A program made the translations under genes and the position numbers. This document shows positions 1 through 9,100 of a stretch of 64,000 nt of DNA, in pieces. The notes beneath the pieces are model-generated. The model saw only the letters and a program-made list of their open reading frames with translations, did no database searches and was not told where the DNA came from. The first letter of the stretch is position 1, and every line of letters starts with the position of its first letter. Source of the stretch: Lentimicrobiaceae bacterium. GTDB lineage: Bacteria; Bacteroidota; Bacteroidia; Bacteroidales; JALOCA01. Where the stretch lies: positions 62,001-126,000 of the forward strand of contig JALOCA010000005.1 of the NCBI GenBank assembly GCA_023227965.1, written 5' to 3'.

Positions 1-900
1 TATTCCTGACAGCAACGTCAGTATTAATAACTGAATCCAAAATATACGTTTTTTTAATCTTTTTATTACTGATTTATAATAAAATATACAAAAAGCCAAA
101 TAAAGGACAATAAAAGTCATGCCTATCCACAGTTTAGTATATTCCAACAAAATCAGTCCTATAGGTATCGAAAGTAGGTTCAAAATAAACAGGAACAAAC
201 TAAAAGTTTGTTCAGAATTTAAAAGAAATATATCCCTGTTATCCGCATTTTTTATTAAGATATTTTGAGGTTCATTTTTAAATTTCCGGGCTTTGTTTCC
301 AATCAACCAACCAGTAATTGAAGCTAAAACACCCAAAATAACATAAATACTTATCAGTGCGTTTACAACCGCCCATGGATCTCCGTGTTGAATTCCCAAT
401 TGTTTACAGGCAAAATAGAAAATATTCAGGTAAATTTTCAGCACATTGAATCCATAAAGTACCAGAAGGCTGAAAATTTTATGCATCAAGGCACTTAAAA
501 CCGCCAAAACGCCTCCGACTATCATTGCTGCAAGATTTTTTCCGGCAATAATTGTGGTAAATTCGAGTAACAGGGCTTCGAGCATGATCCCTATCATGGG
601 ACCCAATATTACCGAGCTGGGCGAAATGGATTTCATCAGTGCACATACCAAACCAGCCCTCCAAAACAATCCTTTTTCTTTCCATATTCTTGAAAATGCA
701 ACCAATACCATCACTCCGAAAGCAGCAAGTATGGAGCCGGCAAATGGAATCCGTAAATTATGCAAAAAACTACCTACGATTATTTCCACCGAAGCCCACA
801 AACCACCGATTACGGAGGCTTTCAGCCAAATATCGGGAAGTGAATGATGGGGTTTTTCTTCTTTTATCATACCTTTTCCATGTTCAGCAAATAAGGTCAT
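1..900 (-). CDS. Multi-spanning membrane protein of unknown function (C-terminus cut by window edge)
   Basis: An open minus-strand frame runs from an ATG at 900 to the left edge of the window, giving 300 residues without a stop. The N-terminus (MTLFAEHGKGMIKEEKPHHS) is soluble. It is followed by several hydrophobic stretches of membrane-segment length, for example around ASVIGGLWASVEIIVGSFLH and ALISIYVILGVLASITGWLI, so this is an integral inner-membrane protein. The start overlaps the end of mobA by 17 nt, which points to one transcript with mobA and pgk. The pattern of small residues and short hydrophilic loops recalls substrate-binding (S) components of ECF-type vitamin or metal transporters, but I see no diagnostic motif, so this is only a guess. 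The link to MobA could mean a role in molybdate or cofactor metabolism; this is inference from position. Confidence 0.75.
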   Translation of the reverse strand, partial: MTLFAEHGKGMIKEEKPHHSLPDIWLKASVIGGLWASVEIIVGSFLHNLRIPFAGSILAAFGVMVLVAFSRIWKEKGLFWRAGLVCALMKSISPSSVILGPMIGIMLEALLLEFTTIIAGKNLAAMIVGGVLAVLSALMHKIFSLLVLYGFNVLKIYLNIFYFACKQLGIQHGDPWAVVNALISIYVILGVLASITGWLIGNKARKFKNEPQNILIKNADNRDIFLLNSEQTFSLFLFILNLLSIPIGLILLEYTKLWIGMTFIVLYLAFCIFYYKSVIKRLKKRIFWIQLLILTLLSGI

Positions 901-1453
901 CAAAGGTATTGATGTTCCAGAAAATTTTTCTCCTGTAAAAAGAAATATCCTCACTGATACATACTTTTTTTACCTGCAAGGCATTAAGCAGTTTATTCAT
1001 CGCATATTCTTCCTGCCGGAGAAATTTTTCAAAAACCGGGAGGGTGGTTTTATGGTAAACAGCACAAAGAGGCTCTATTTTATTATCAACTGATTCTGCT
1101 ACAATTGTATTTTCACCTTCGGCAAAGCTAAGAAGATATCGTACCAATTCAGCCGACACTCCTGGCATGTCGCATGGCAAAACCACGTTCCTTTCGCAGG
1201 AAGAATGTTTCAGGCAGGAATAAATGCCGCCCATAGGACCTGTATCGGGAAAAATGTCTTCAATCACCAGGAAACCAAACTGGGAATAAATGTCATCGTT
1301 GGCACTAATCAGGATATCAGAGCATTCTTCTGTTAGTGCTTCGATGGCATATTCAATCAAATATTTGTTTTTGTATTTAACAAATGCCTTATCGTTACCC
1401 ATTCGGCTGCTTTTACCGCCGGCAAGAATGATTCCGGTTACATTTCCGGACAT
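884..1453 (-). CDS. mobA: Molybdenum cofactor guanylyltransferase (MobA-like)
   Basis: MobA transfers GMP from GTP to molybdopterin to give the guanine dinucleotide cofactor used by many molybdoenzymes; it is a cytoplasmic nucleotidyltransferase. The protein has 189 residues, normal for the family. The nucleotide-binding signature LAGGKSSRMGNDKA lies at residues 10-23, and PCDMPG further on (about residues 93-98) matches the metal-binding aspartate region of this fold. The gene starts 1 nt after the pgk stop codon and its end overlaps the next membrane-protein gene, so the three genes look co-transcribed. No molybdoenzyme or other molybdopterin gene is in the window, so the acceptor is unknown. 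A related nucleotidyltransferase with another substrate is possible, but the signature fits MobA best. Confidence 0.85.
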   Translation of the reverse strand: MSGNVTGIILAGGKSSRMGNDKAFVKYKNKYLIEYAIEALTEECSDILISANDDIYSQFGFLVIEDIFPDTGPMGGIYSCLKHSSCERNVVLPCDMPGVSAELVRYLLSFAEGENTIVAESVDNKIEPLCAVYHKTTLPVFEKFLRQEEYAMNKLLNALQVKKVCISEDISFYRRKIFWNINTFDDLIC

Positions 1454-1454
1454 T

Positions 1455-2711
1455 TTATTCTAAAATAGCCTTTACACCCGGAAGAACTTTTCCTTCAATG
1501 TATTCGAGCATCGCTCCACCACCAGTAGATACATAACTAATTTTATCGTAAAGTTTAAAACGATTAATTGCAGATACTGAATCACCACCACCTACCAGCG
1601 AATAGGCTCCGTTTGTGGTAACTTTGGCAATCGCCTGCGCAATCGCTTTGGTTCCTTTTTCAAAGTTGCACAATTCAAATACGCCCATAGGACCATTCCA
1701 AAGAATGGTTTTGGAATCCATGATGGTTTTTTCAAATAATTTTATGCTTTCCGGGCCAATATCCAATCCCATCCAGCCATCAGGCACCTCGTGTGAAGAG
1801 CAAATCTGGCGTTCGGCATCATTGGCAAAAGCATTGGCAACCACATTGTCAACAGGAAGTAGAATATTAACATTCATTACCTTAGCCCCTTCCAGGATAT
1901 TTTTTGCCAATTCCACAAAGTCGTTTTCTACCAGCGAGCCACCTACTTTTCCGCCCATGGCTTTAATAAAAGTATAAGTCATTCCTCCACCTATAATAAG
2001 ATTATCAACCTTGTCCATCAGGTGGTTGATGATTTCTATTTTGGAGGAAACCTTAGCTCCGCCCAGAATGGTAGTAAACGGACGTTCGGAATAATCAAGC
2101 ACTTTTTGCAGCGCTTTCACTTCGCTTTCCATCAGGTACCCGAACATTTTATCGTTAGGAAAATATTCAGCAATCAGGGTTGTGGAAGCATGGGCGCGGT
2201 GAGCCGTTCCGAAAGCATCATTTACATAGCAATCGCCAAGTGCAGCCAGTTTTTTTGTGAAATTTTTCTGGGATTCCTTCATTGCTGCTTTTGCAGCTTT
2301 CTTTTCTTCTTCGGTAATCGTTTCGGGCAAACGTGGTTTTCCTTCTTCTTCAGCATAATAACGAAGATTTTCAAGCAGTAGTACTTCACCAGGCTGCAAT
2401 CCGGCGGAAAGTTCAACGGCGGACTGTCCGATGCAATCGTTAGCAAATTTCACCGCTATTTCCAACTTTTCACTAAGGTATGTCAACACATGTTTCAGCG
2501 AAAGTTTATTTTCAGTTCCGGTTTTAGGTCTGCCAAGGTGCGACATAAGAATAACAGCTCCCCCGGAAGCCAATATTTTTTTAATAGTGGGTAAAGCCGT
2601 ATCTATACGGGTGGTATCGGTAATTTTCTGGCTATCGTCTAATGGCACGTTAAAATCAACACGAACTAATACCTTTTTAGTCGTAAAATTATAATTGTCA
2701 ATTGTTTTCAT
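1455..2711 (-). CDS. pgk: Phosphoglycerate kinase
   Basis: This enzyme transfers phosphate between 1,3-bisphosphoglycerate and ADP in glycolysis, and works in reverse in gluconeogenesis. The 418 residues match the usual bacterial length. Family signatures are present: RVDFNVPLD near residue 17, SHLGRPK near 57, GGAKVSSK near 218 and GGGDSVSA followed by STGGGAMLEY near the C-terminus. These cover both the substrate domain and the nucleotide domain, so the gene looks intact. It is the first gene of a minus-strand group leading into mobA. About 160 nt upstream the minus strand carries TATTTTTG (2873-2880), which fits a Bacteroidota -7 element, but no clear -33 partner was found. gpmA, the next glycolytic step, lies about 30 kb away in this window. 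Confidence 0.98.
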   Translation of the reverse strand: MKTIDNYNFTTKKVLVRVDFNVPLDDSQKITDTTRIDTALPTIKKILASGGAVILMSHLGRPKTGTENKLSLKHVLTYLSEKLEIAVKFANDCIGQSAVELSAGLQPGEVLLLENLRYYAEEEGKPRLPETITEEEKKAAKAAMKESQKNFTKKLAALGDCYVNDAFGTAHRAHASTTLIAEYFPNDKMFGYLMESEVKALQKVLDYSERPFTTILGGAKVSSKIEIINHLMDKVDNLIIGGGMTYTFIKAMGGKVGGSLVENDFVELAKNILEGAKVMNVNILLPVDNVVANAFANDAERQICSSHEVPDGWMGLDIGPESIKLFEKTIMDSKTILWNGPMGVFELCNFEKGTKAIAQAIAKVTTNGAYSLVGGGDSVSAINRFKLYDKISYVSTGGGAMLEYIEGKVLPGVKAILE

Positions 2712-2906
2712 AAAATATTATTTTTAGGTTATTTAAAAACAAATTTAGTAAAATGGCTAATTCTGATTTCTATGTTTTGTATTTTTGCTGTAATATCTTT
2801 TATACAATGAATACTAATCTGTATACTTCAAGCATTTTTTACTACAATACGGTAACAATTTCTACTGTTTTACAAAAATAAGCATTTGTGTTTATTTTTT
2901 TATAGA

Positions 2907-4004
2907 TTATTGATGCTTTATTACCTCCTTGTAAATTTGGAGTGTTTTTTTTGCCATTTCGCTTGTGGAAAAATCCTGTAAAAGCAAAAATGCATTTTCA
3001 ATCAGATTTTCCTTTAATTGTGGCTCGTTGAGTAACGTTAAAACAGCGCTGGCAAGTTTTTCAGGAGCTTTTACGGGTGCCAGCAATCCGGTAACTCTAT
3101 CGCGGACAATTTCGGGAATTCCTCCGGCTGCCGTTGCTACCACCGGAACCCGGCAGGCAAATGCATCCAGCAAAGTGGTTCCCAATCCCTCTGTTTCCGA
3201 TGTAATTAAAAATACATCCAATTCGGGCAGTATTTCGGGAATATTGGATAAAAATCCGGTAAGTATGATGCGGTTTTCCAAACCTTTTTTACAAATATAA
3301 TTACGAATATTTTCCTTTTCCGGTCCGTCGCCGATGATAAAAAACCGGAAATCAGGATTAATTTGCGAAAGGAGCTCTGCCGTATCCACAAAAGTGTAAT
3401 AGTCCTTATGTGGGGCAATTGCTGAGACATTACCGATGAGCAAATTTTTTTCAGTAAGTTGGTATTGTTTCCGTAAAATACCATGGCTATTGGCTTTGGC
3501 AAAACGTTGCAGGTCAATGCCTGAATAAATGGTTACCAACTTTTTTTTGTTCCGGATGTCCTTTCCAGTGATTTCCCTGATCTTGTCCGACACGCAAAGT
3601 ATTCTCTTTACTCCAGGATGGTTATATTTAACCTGTGAAAAAACATTTTTCCCGATGGGAAAATCCACCCTGCGGTGAACCACCAACGGAGCCTTGTTCA
3701 AAAAAAAGAAAGCCGAAATGACAGCTGCAGTATGGGCATGGCTGTCGTGGGTATGCAGAATAGCTCCGGCATATTTCCGGCAGAGGCAGGTAAGCCGGTA
3801 AGCAAGCCAGAGCTTGAAAAAGATGCGGCAGCGAAAAGTCGAAACCGTAATCCCTTTTTCCCGGCAGAATTTTTCCAGCGGAGAATTCAGCGGACAAACC
3901 ACTACCTGTGGAATACCTAAAACGGCAAATTCTGTGGCAAGATATGCCACCTGCTGCTCACCGCCACGCCAGGTGTCTGGGGTAGAAACATGGATAATGG
4001 TCAT
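2907..4004 (-). CDS. Glycosyltransferase family 4 (GT-B fold)
   Basis: This is a retaining glycosyltransferase of the GT4 type, which uses nucleotide sugars to extend lipopolysaccharide, capsule or other glycans at the cytoplasmic face of the membrane. The N-terminal Rossmann half begins at MTIIHVSTPDTWRGGEQQVA and includes HTHDSHAH. The C-terminal half contains the donor-binding segment SETEGLGTTLLDAFACRV followed by ATAAGGIPEIV. In most GT4 enzymes the second acidic residue of this EX7E motif is Glu; here it is Asp (EGLGTTLLD), a conservative change. The start ATG overlaps the stop of the preceding GT2 gene in an ATGA arrangement (4001-4004), so the two enzymes are translationally coupled and probably act on the same glycan. 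Acceptor and sugar cannot be read from sequence. Confidence 0.9.
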   Translation of the reverse strand: MTIIHVSTPDTWRGGEQQVAYLATEFAVLGIPQVVVCPLNSPLEKFCREKGITVSTFRCRIFFKLWLAYRLTCLCRKYAGAILHTHDSHAHTAAVISAFFFLNKAPLVVHRRVDFPIGKNVFSQVKYNHPGVKRILCVSDKIREITGKDIRNKKKLVTIYSGIDLQRFAKANSHGILRKQYQLTEKNLLIGNVSAIAPHKDYYTFVDTAELLSQINPDFRFFIIGDGPEKENIRNYICKKGLENRIILTGFLSNIPEILPELDVFLITSETEGLGTTLLDAFACRVPVVATAAGGIPEIVRDRVTGLLAPVKAPEKLASAVLTLLNEPQLKENLIENAFLLLQDFSTSEMAKKTLQIYKEVIKHQ

Positions 4005-4771
4005 AGCCTGCTGCTTTTTGTTCCTTTTTGCAAAGAAAAAAGCTTTACATATTTCAAAAAAACAGCAAAAGACGATACACGGGCAATGAGGTAGCCATAG
4101 TAGCCGTCGCGAAAACCTTGTTTTACTATATAAATCTTTATAAACCTTGCCAAAGGCTTAAACAGAATTTTACAAATACTGCTTTTAATGCCTTTCTCGT
4201 GCATTGCTTTGGCTGCAACAGTAGAAAATTTCTGTACCTGTTGCAGGTGATCGTCAAAAGTATAATAGGAATAATGCAGTAGGTTACCATTAAGGTGAAA
4301 AATAGCAGCATCTTTTCTCATTTCAAACCGGTCGTGCGGATTGATACCTGTCCATTTGCCCTTCCGGCTGTCCCATAGCCTGAGTTTGGTATCGGGATAC
4401 CAGCCACAGTGATATATCCATTTGCCACAATAATTAGTCAGCCGGTACATGGTATAGCCATCGGCTTTCCAGTTGCTTTTTATGTTTTTGATGGATTGTA
4501 TCAGTTCAGGGCTAAGGGCTTCATCAGCATCCAGCGAAAGAATGTGTGGATATTTAGCCTGTGTATTGGCAAAATTCTTTTGTTCGATATATCCTAAAAA
4601 ATCTTGTTCCACAAAGCGAATCGCTTTTGCAATACATATTTCCTTTGTTTTATCGGTGGAAAAAGAATCTACTACTACAATGTCGTCGGCTATTTCTTTA
4701 ACCGAATCAATACATCTGCCGATGTTTTTTTCTTCGTTCAGGGTGATGATGACAACAGAAAGCGGAACCAT
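4001..4771 (-). CDS. Glycosyltransferase family 2 (WaaE/KdtX-like)
   Basis: An inverting GT-A glycosyltransferase. The ATG at 4771 is preferred because translation from it begins directly with the family start MVPLSVVIITLNEEKNIGRC; the upstream extension to 4846 is unlike the family and overlaps a terminator-like region. The nucleotide-sugar and metal site is visible as LSLDADEAL. The C-terminal part is rich in Trp and Tyr (WIYHCGWYPDTKLRLW) and resembles WaaE/KdtX-type enzymes that modify the lipopolysaccharide core, with a basic, amphipathic C-terminus that probably sits at the membrane. It overlaps the GT4 gene by 4 nt. The exact linkage made is unknown; involvement in LPS core or a similar surface glycan is inference. 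Confidence 0.9.
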   Translation of the reverse strand: MVPLSVVIITLNEEKNIGRCIDSVKEIADDIVVVDSFSTDKTKEICIAKAIRFVEQDFLGYIEQKNFANTQAKYPHILSLDADEALSPELIQSIKNIKSNWKADGYTMYRLTNYCGKWIYHCGWYPDTKLRLWDSRKGKWTGINPHDRFEMRKDAAIFHLNGNLLHYSYYTFDDHLQQVQKFSTVAAKAMHEKGIKSSICKILFKPLARFIKIYIVKQGFRDGYYGYLIARVSSFAVFLKYVKLFSLQKGTKSSRL

Positions 4772-4850
4772 AAAAAATAAATAATTTCCAAAAATAAGAA
4801 GAAATCGGCGAAAAACAATAGATGCTGCTCTTGCTGTATTTAACAAAAAA

Positions 4851-4880
4851 AACCGCTGTATAGATCAACAGCGGTTTTCC
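4851..4880 (-). terminator. Rho-independent terminator of the small secreted protein gene
   Basis: A perfect 9-bp stem AACCGCTGT/ACAGCGGTT (4851-4859 and 4868-4876) encloses an 8-nt loop. On the minus strand it is followed by a run of U residues (the A-run at about 4844-4852 of the + strand). It lies 24 nt beyond the stop of the minus-strand gene ending at 4900. Confidence 0.85.
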
Positions 4881-4899
4881 ATGGTTTTGGTTGGTTAAA

Positions 4900-5337
4900 T
4901 TATTTCAATCCGAAGAAAGAAAGTACATTGGCAGTATTTTTTTCATCCAATTGCAGCACATATCGCTCATCTTCAAAAATATAAAAATCGGTTACCGCTT
5001 GCCCGGAAGGTAAAAAACTGTCGTATTTGTAAATTGAAAACCCGTTTCTTACGGCAAGTAATTCCATCCAAACAGTTTTACCTGTGGGCTTGTTGTCCTG
5101 CATTTCGGGCATTTTCATGTAAACGTTTCCGTTTTTGCAGTATCCATAAATGTCATCATTGTTGATACTCCTGCGTTCACCATCAGAGGTTACTATGCGG
5201 GTGTTGTACATACCCATGTTGAGTTTTGTAGCATACACTATGCCTTTAGAAGTAAGGACATAACTGAATTTGGGTACGCCTGCAAAAGTAGCAAAGCTTA
5301 CCACAGCGAGAATGGCAAAAAGCATTAATTTTTTCAT
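4900..5337 (-). CDS. Small secreted protein of unknown function
   Basis: A 145-residue protein with a clear Sec signal peptide (MKKLMLFAILAVVSFATFA, cleavage probably after TFA). The mature part is hydrophilic with alternating short beta-like segments (FSYVLTSKGIVYATKL, GNVYMKMPEM, FSIYKYDSFLPSG). It has no lipobox cysteine, no T9SS C-terminal domain and no recognised catalytic motif. It is transcribed alone, with a strong terminator directly downstream and about 300 nt of non-coding DNA upstream that contains a 14-bp direct repeat. I do not recognise the family; periplasmic or extracellular location is the only supported statement. Confidence 0.75.
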   Translation of the reverse strand: MKKLMLFAILAVVSFATFAGVPKFSYVLTSKGIVYATKLNMGMYNTRIVTSDGERRSINNDDIYGYCKNGNVYMKMPEMQDNKPTGKTVWMELLAVRNGFSIYKYDSFLPSGQAVTDFYIFEDERYVLQLDEKNTANVLSFFGLK

Positions 5338-5442
5338 GGTTTAATCCTCCATTGTTTTTTGGTTTATTTTCATGTTTGGTTGGCTTTATTATGTCATCAA
5401 TCGTGCCATAAATTATATTTATCTGTTTTACATATACTTAAT

Positions 5443-5479
5443 ATATATTTTGCTTATCAACATCCGTATATTTTGCTTA
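5443..5479. repeat. 14-bp direct repeat upstream of the small secreted protein gene
   Basis: TATATTTTGCTTAT occurs at 5443-5456 and again at 5466-5479, with starts 23 nt apart, in the otherwise AT-rich gap between the secreted-protein start (5337) and the IS200 element. It could be a pair of regulator binding sites about 106-142 nt upstream of the start codon, or a chance duplication. Nothing else was seen in this roughly 300-nt gap apart from the terminator at 5561. Confidence 0.5.
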
Positions 5480-5560
5480 TTATGAACAAGTGGTGAACGG
5501 AAGTGAACAATCTACCCCAAATAATTTTTATCCACTGGTACATTGCAAACCTTGGAGAAT

Positions 5561-5593
5561 AAAAAAAGCCGCCTGGAAACAGGCGGCTTTTTT
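5561..5593. terminator. Strong bidirectional Rho-independent terminator
   Basis: A long perfect stem GCCGCCTG/CAGGCGGC with a GAAA tetraloop, extended by a run of A on the left and a matching run of T on the right (5561-5593). It can work in both directions. It lies beside the left end of the IS200 element and downstream of its transposase on the minus strand. Confidence 0.9.
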
Positions 5594-5602
5594 AATGAAT
5601 GA

Positions 5603-6159
5603 CCCCGGGGCAAGCCCCGAGGTATCTTAAAAAAGATCACCAAAAACTAAGCTGTTGAGTATGCAATTGATTGTATTTTTTGCCCTGATTCTCAACATAC
5701 TTCTTTATAACTTCCGTGTTGCCATATTGACCAACCGTATTCGCATAGTATCCACTTGTCCAGAAACTGCCACCCCACAATGCTTTCTTAACTTCTGGAA
5801 ATCTGTGAAAAATCTCTCGGGCAGTGATGCTTTTTATGATCCTTATAATCTGTTCTACAGACATCGTCGGTACCCCCTGAACCAAAAAATGAATGTGGTC
5901 TTCATCTGTGCCAATCTCAACAAACTCAATTTCAAAACGATCACCAATCTCCAGGCTGATCTCTTTAATCGCCTCACCGATCGGCCCACTTATCACCTTC
6001 CGTCTATATTTCACCGGAAAAACCAAATGATACAAAAGAAGTGTTTTGTTATGCCGTTTGTAGATATGTTCATCCATTCAGCAAATTTATGCTTTTCAAG
6101 CGTATCGAAAACCTTAGGCTTTCAAACTACCCTCTTTTACCCCGGGGCAAGCCCCGAGG
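5603..6159 (-). mobile_element. IS200/IS605-family insertion sequence, IS200 type (tnpA only)
   Basis: A single Y1 transposase gene is bracketed by two identical 20-nt copies of CCCCGGGGCAAGCCCCGAGG, in the same orientation, at 5603-5622 and 6140-6159. Each copy can fold into a GC-rich hairpin (CGGGGC, AA, GCCCCG). IS200/IS605 elements lack terminal inverted repeats and are instead cut at sub-terminal hairpins of the same orientation at both ends, which is what is seen here. No tnpB gene is present, so this is the minimal IS200 organisation of about 0.56 kb. The exact cleavage positions cannot be set from one copy. Confidence 0.85.
5637..6077 (-). CDS. tnpA: IS200-type Y1 transposase TnpA
   Basis: A 146-residue HUH-type single-strand transposase that excises and inserts the element through a covalent 5'-phosphotyrosine link. 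The HUH motif is HIH at residues 61-63, and the catalytic tyrosine is most likely Tyr127 in IKKYVENQGKKY. Length and motif order match IS200 TnpA, and the frame is intact from ATG to stop, so the enzyme may be active. The gene begins 63 nt inside the right-hand hairpin copy at 6140-6159 and ends 15 nt before the left-hand copy. The family is close to the REP-associated (RAYT) transposases; having only two hairpins, one at each end, favours a true IS200. Confidence 0.95.
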   Translation of the reverse strand: MDEHIYKRHNKTLLLYHLVFPVKYRRKVISGPIGEAIKEISLEIGDRFEIEFVEIGTDEDHIHFLVQGVPTMSVEQIIRIIKSITAREIFHRFPEVKKALWGGSFWTSGYYANTVGQYGNTEVIKKYVENQGKKYNQLHTQQLSFW

Positions 6160-6185
6160 AATTCTTTTGATTAAAGCTAAATAGT

Positions 6186-9100
6186 TTACTTTTTGCTTTG
6201 CAGTGCTTTGTTTTCCTTTACTTTACTTCTCCACATAATGAGATCATAAGCAATTGGCGTAGCGTTAAATACCGAGGAATAAGTTCCGATTACAACTCCC
6301 AGCATAAGGGCAAAAGCAAATCCACGGATAACTTCCCCTCCGAAAATGAACATGGCAAGTAATACCATAAAGGTAATACCCGAAGTATTCAGGGTACGGC
6401 TAAGGGTATGATTGATGGCATCGTTCATATTCGTATGCAAATCGCGTTTAGGATACATATTGGTATATTCACGGATACGATCGAAAATAATTACTGTATC
6501 CATGATAGAGTAACCAATAATCGTAAGGATGGCTGCGATAAAATGTTGGTCAATGTCGAGTGTAAAAGGAAGTATTCCGTAAAAAAGGGAGAATACACTC
6601 ACAACAATAAATGCATCGTGGAATAATGAAACCACACCTCCAAGTCCCCATTGCCATTTGCGGAAACGGATAGCCACGTATCCGAAAATAATCAACAAAG
6701 AGAAGAATACCGCATAGTATGCTTTAACCAGCAAACTGTATGCAATGGTAGGCTCTACTTTTTGCGAGCTGAGTTTACCAAGTACTTTCTTTTCTGAATG
6801 CGACATAAAATCCTCGCGGCTGATAGAAGAAGTATAAAAAGGTTTTAACCCTTCAAATAGTTTGGTTTCGACTATGGAGTCAGCCTGTATAGATTGGTTA
6901 TCTATAAGATAAGATGTAGTAATTTTTACCTGGTCGCTGAGACCGAAAGTTTTTACTTCGGGAGTTGTTCCGAACTTTTTTGTAAGAGCATCACGAACAT
7001 CATCTGTCCGCACATTTTTATCAAAACGTACCACATAGCTGCGTCCACCGAGAAAATCAATACCGTAACTTAAGCCACGGAAAGAAAGAGATATGACACC
7101 GATAACCATTAATGAGAAAGATACGATATAAAATATTTTGCGTAACCCGATAAAGTCAAAATTTACTTTGGTAAGTATATTTTTGGTTATGTTGTTCCAT
7201 ACATCAATTTTGATGTTTTTATCCATCATCCAAACAAAAATGAGTTTTGTGATATAGATAGCACAGAACAATGAACTGAGAGTACCGATGATAAGCGTGG
7301 TGGCAAAACCTTGAATAGGTCCGGAACCAAATATGTACAACACAATACCTGTTAACAAAGTAGTAATATTACTGTCAATGATTGCCGTAAGTGCATGTTT
7401 GTACCCGTCGTCGATAGCAAGACGTATGCCCTTTCCTGCCCTGATTTCTTCCCTGATACGTTCATAAATAATTACGTTCTTATCAACGTCCATACCGATG
7501 GTAAGAACTATACCAGCAATACCGGGAAGAGTAAGTACCGCACCCAGTGAAGCCAGGATACCAAATACAAAAAACATATTGGTAAAAAGTGCGACATTGG
7601 CAACCATACCGGCACGGTTATAATAAAATATCATATACAACAGAGTAAGGGCAAATGCCGCAACAAACGACCAAACACCTGCGTTGATGGCTTCTTTACC
7701 CAGTGTAGGACCAACTACGGCTTCTTCCACAATTTTAGCAGGAGCCGGTAGTTTACCTGCTTTCAGTATATTTGCAAGGTCCTTTCCTTCTTCTACTGTA
7801 AAAGTTCCTGAAATAGAAGAGCGTCCGTTAGGAATTTCATCGTTAACCTTGGGATAGGAATACACGAAGTTATCCAGAACTATCGCAACCTGTTTCCCTA
7901 TGTTTTCACCAGTGATACGTTTCCATGTACGAGCCCCGTCGTTATTCATGCTCATACTAACTTCTACGCGTCCGTTCTGGTCATAATCCTGGCGGGCATC
8001 TGTAATTACGTCTCCGCCTAACGGAGCAATTCCTTCACGGGTAGTAATTTTTAAGGCAACCAGTTCGAGGACTTCAGGACGTTCGGGGTTAGGTTTTACT
8101 GTCCATGCCAGTTTCAAATCCCTAGGAAATACATTTTTCACTACTTTAATCAAATGATTGATATGTGCAGTGTCTTTAATTTGGGCATATCCAACAGCAG
8201 CACCTTCACCCGGGAAAAACTGACCTTTGTTGTCTTGATAAAAGGCAGGAGTCAGATAGGCAAACAGGGGGTTATCTTTGGCATATTGCGCAAAAGATTT
8301 TTTCCCTTTTGCTGTAGCAGATGTATCTGCCTTTCCTGAGTCAATTTTCGATAAAAGAGAAGGTTTTCCCTTAACGGTATCTTTTGCCGTTTGGGGTTGT
8401 TTTTTCTTGTCAGAAGGCCGGGTTGTTTTAGAAATTTCTTTCGTAACGTTAGCAGTTTTTGCTGTCGTATCGTTTACTAATGTATCTTTTTTGGCGGTAG
8501 AATCGGCAGTGTACGTAAGAGTGCCGTCGCTGTTTACCATTGATTTGAGCTTTTTGTTAGCTTCTTCGAAAAAAGGAGCCAGCTCTGTAAATTTATAGGT
8601 TTCCCAGAATTCAAGTTTTGCAGTTCCCTGCATAAGTTTACGTACACGTTGCGGATCTTTTATACCGGGTAATTCTACCAGGATACGACCTGCAGTCTGT
8701 AACTTCTGGATATTGGGCTGGGTAACCCCAAAACGGTCAATACGGGTACGCAGGATATTAAAGGTACGGTCAATAGCACCATTAGATTCATCACGTATCA
8801 CTTTTAATACTTCAACGTTGGTCGAATTATAATTGATCCTGTCTCTGAATTCGGGGGAAGTGAAAATGGCGGCTAACTTAGCGTTGGGGTCAACCTCAGC
8901 AAAAGCTTCACCAAAAAGAGTAACAAAGTCTTTTGTACTGTTTTTTTCACGTTCGGAAGCAAGGTTCAGGGCTTTCTGGAATGTAGGATTGGTACTGTTG
9001 CCAGACAATGCTCTGATAATGTCAATTACGGAAACTTCGAGTGTAATGTTCATCCCGCCTTTCAGGTCGAGCCCCAGGTTAATTTCTCTTTCTTTACATT

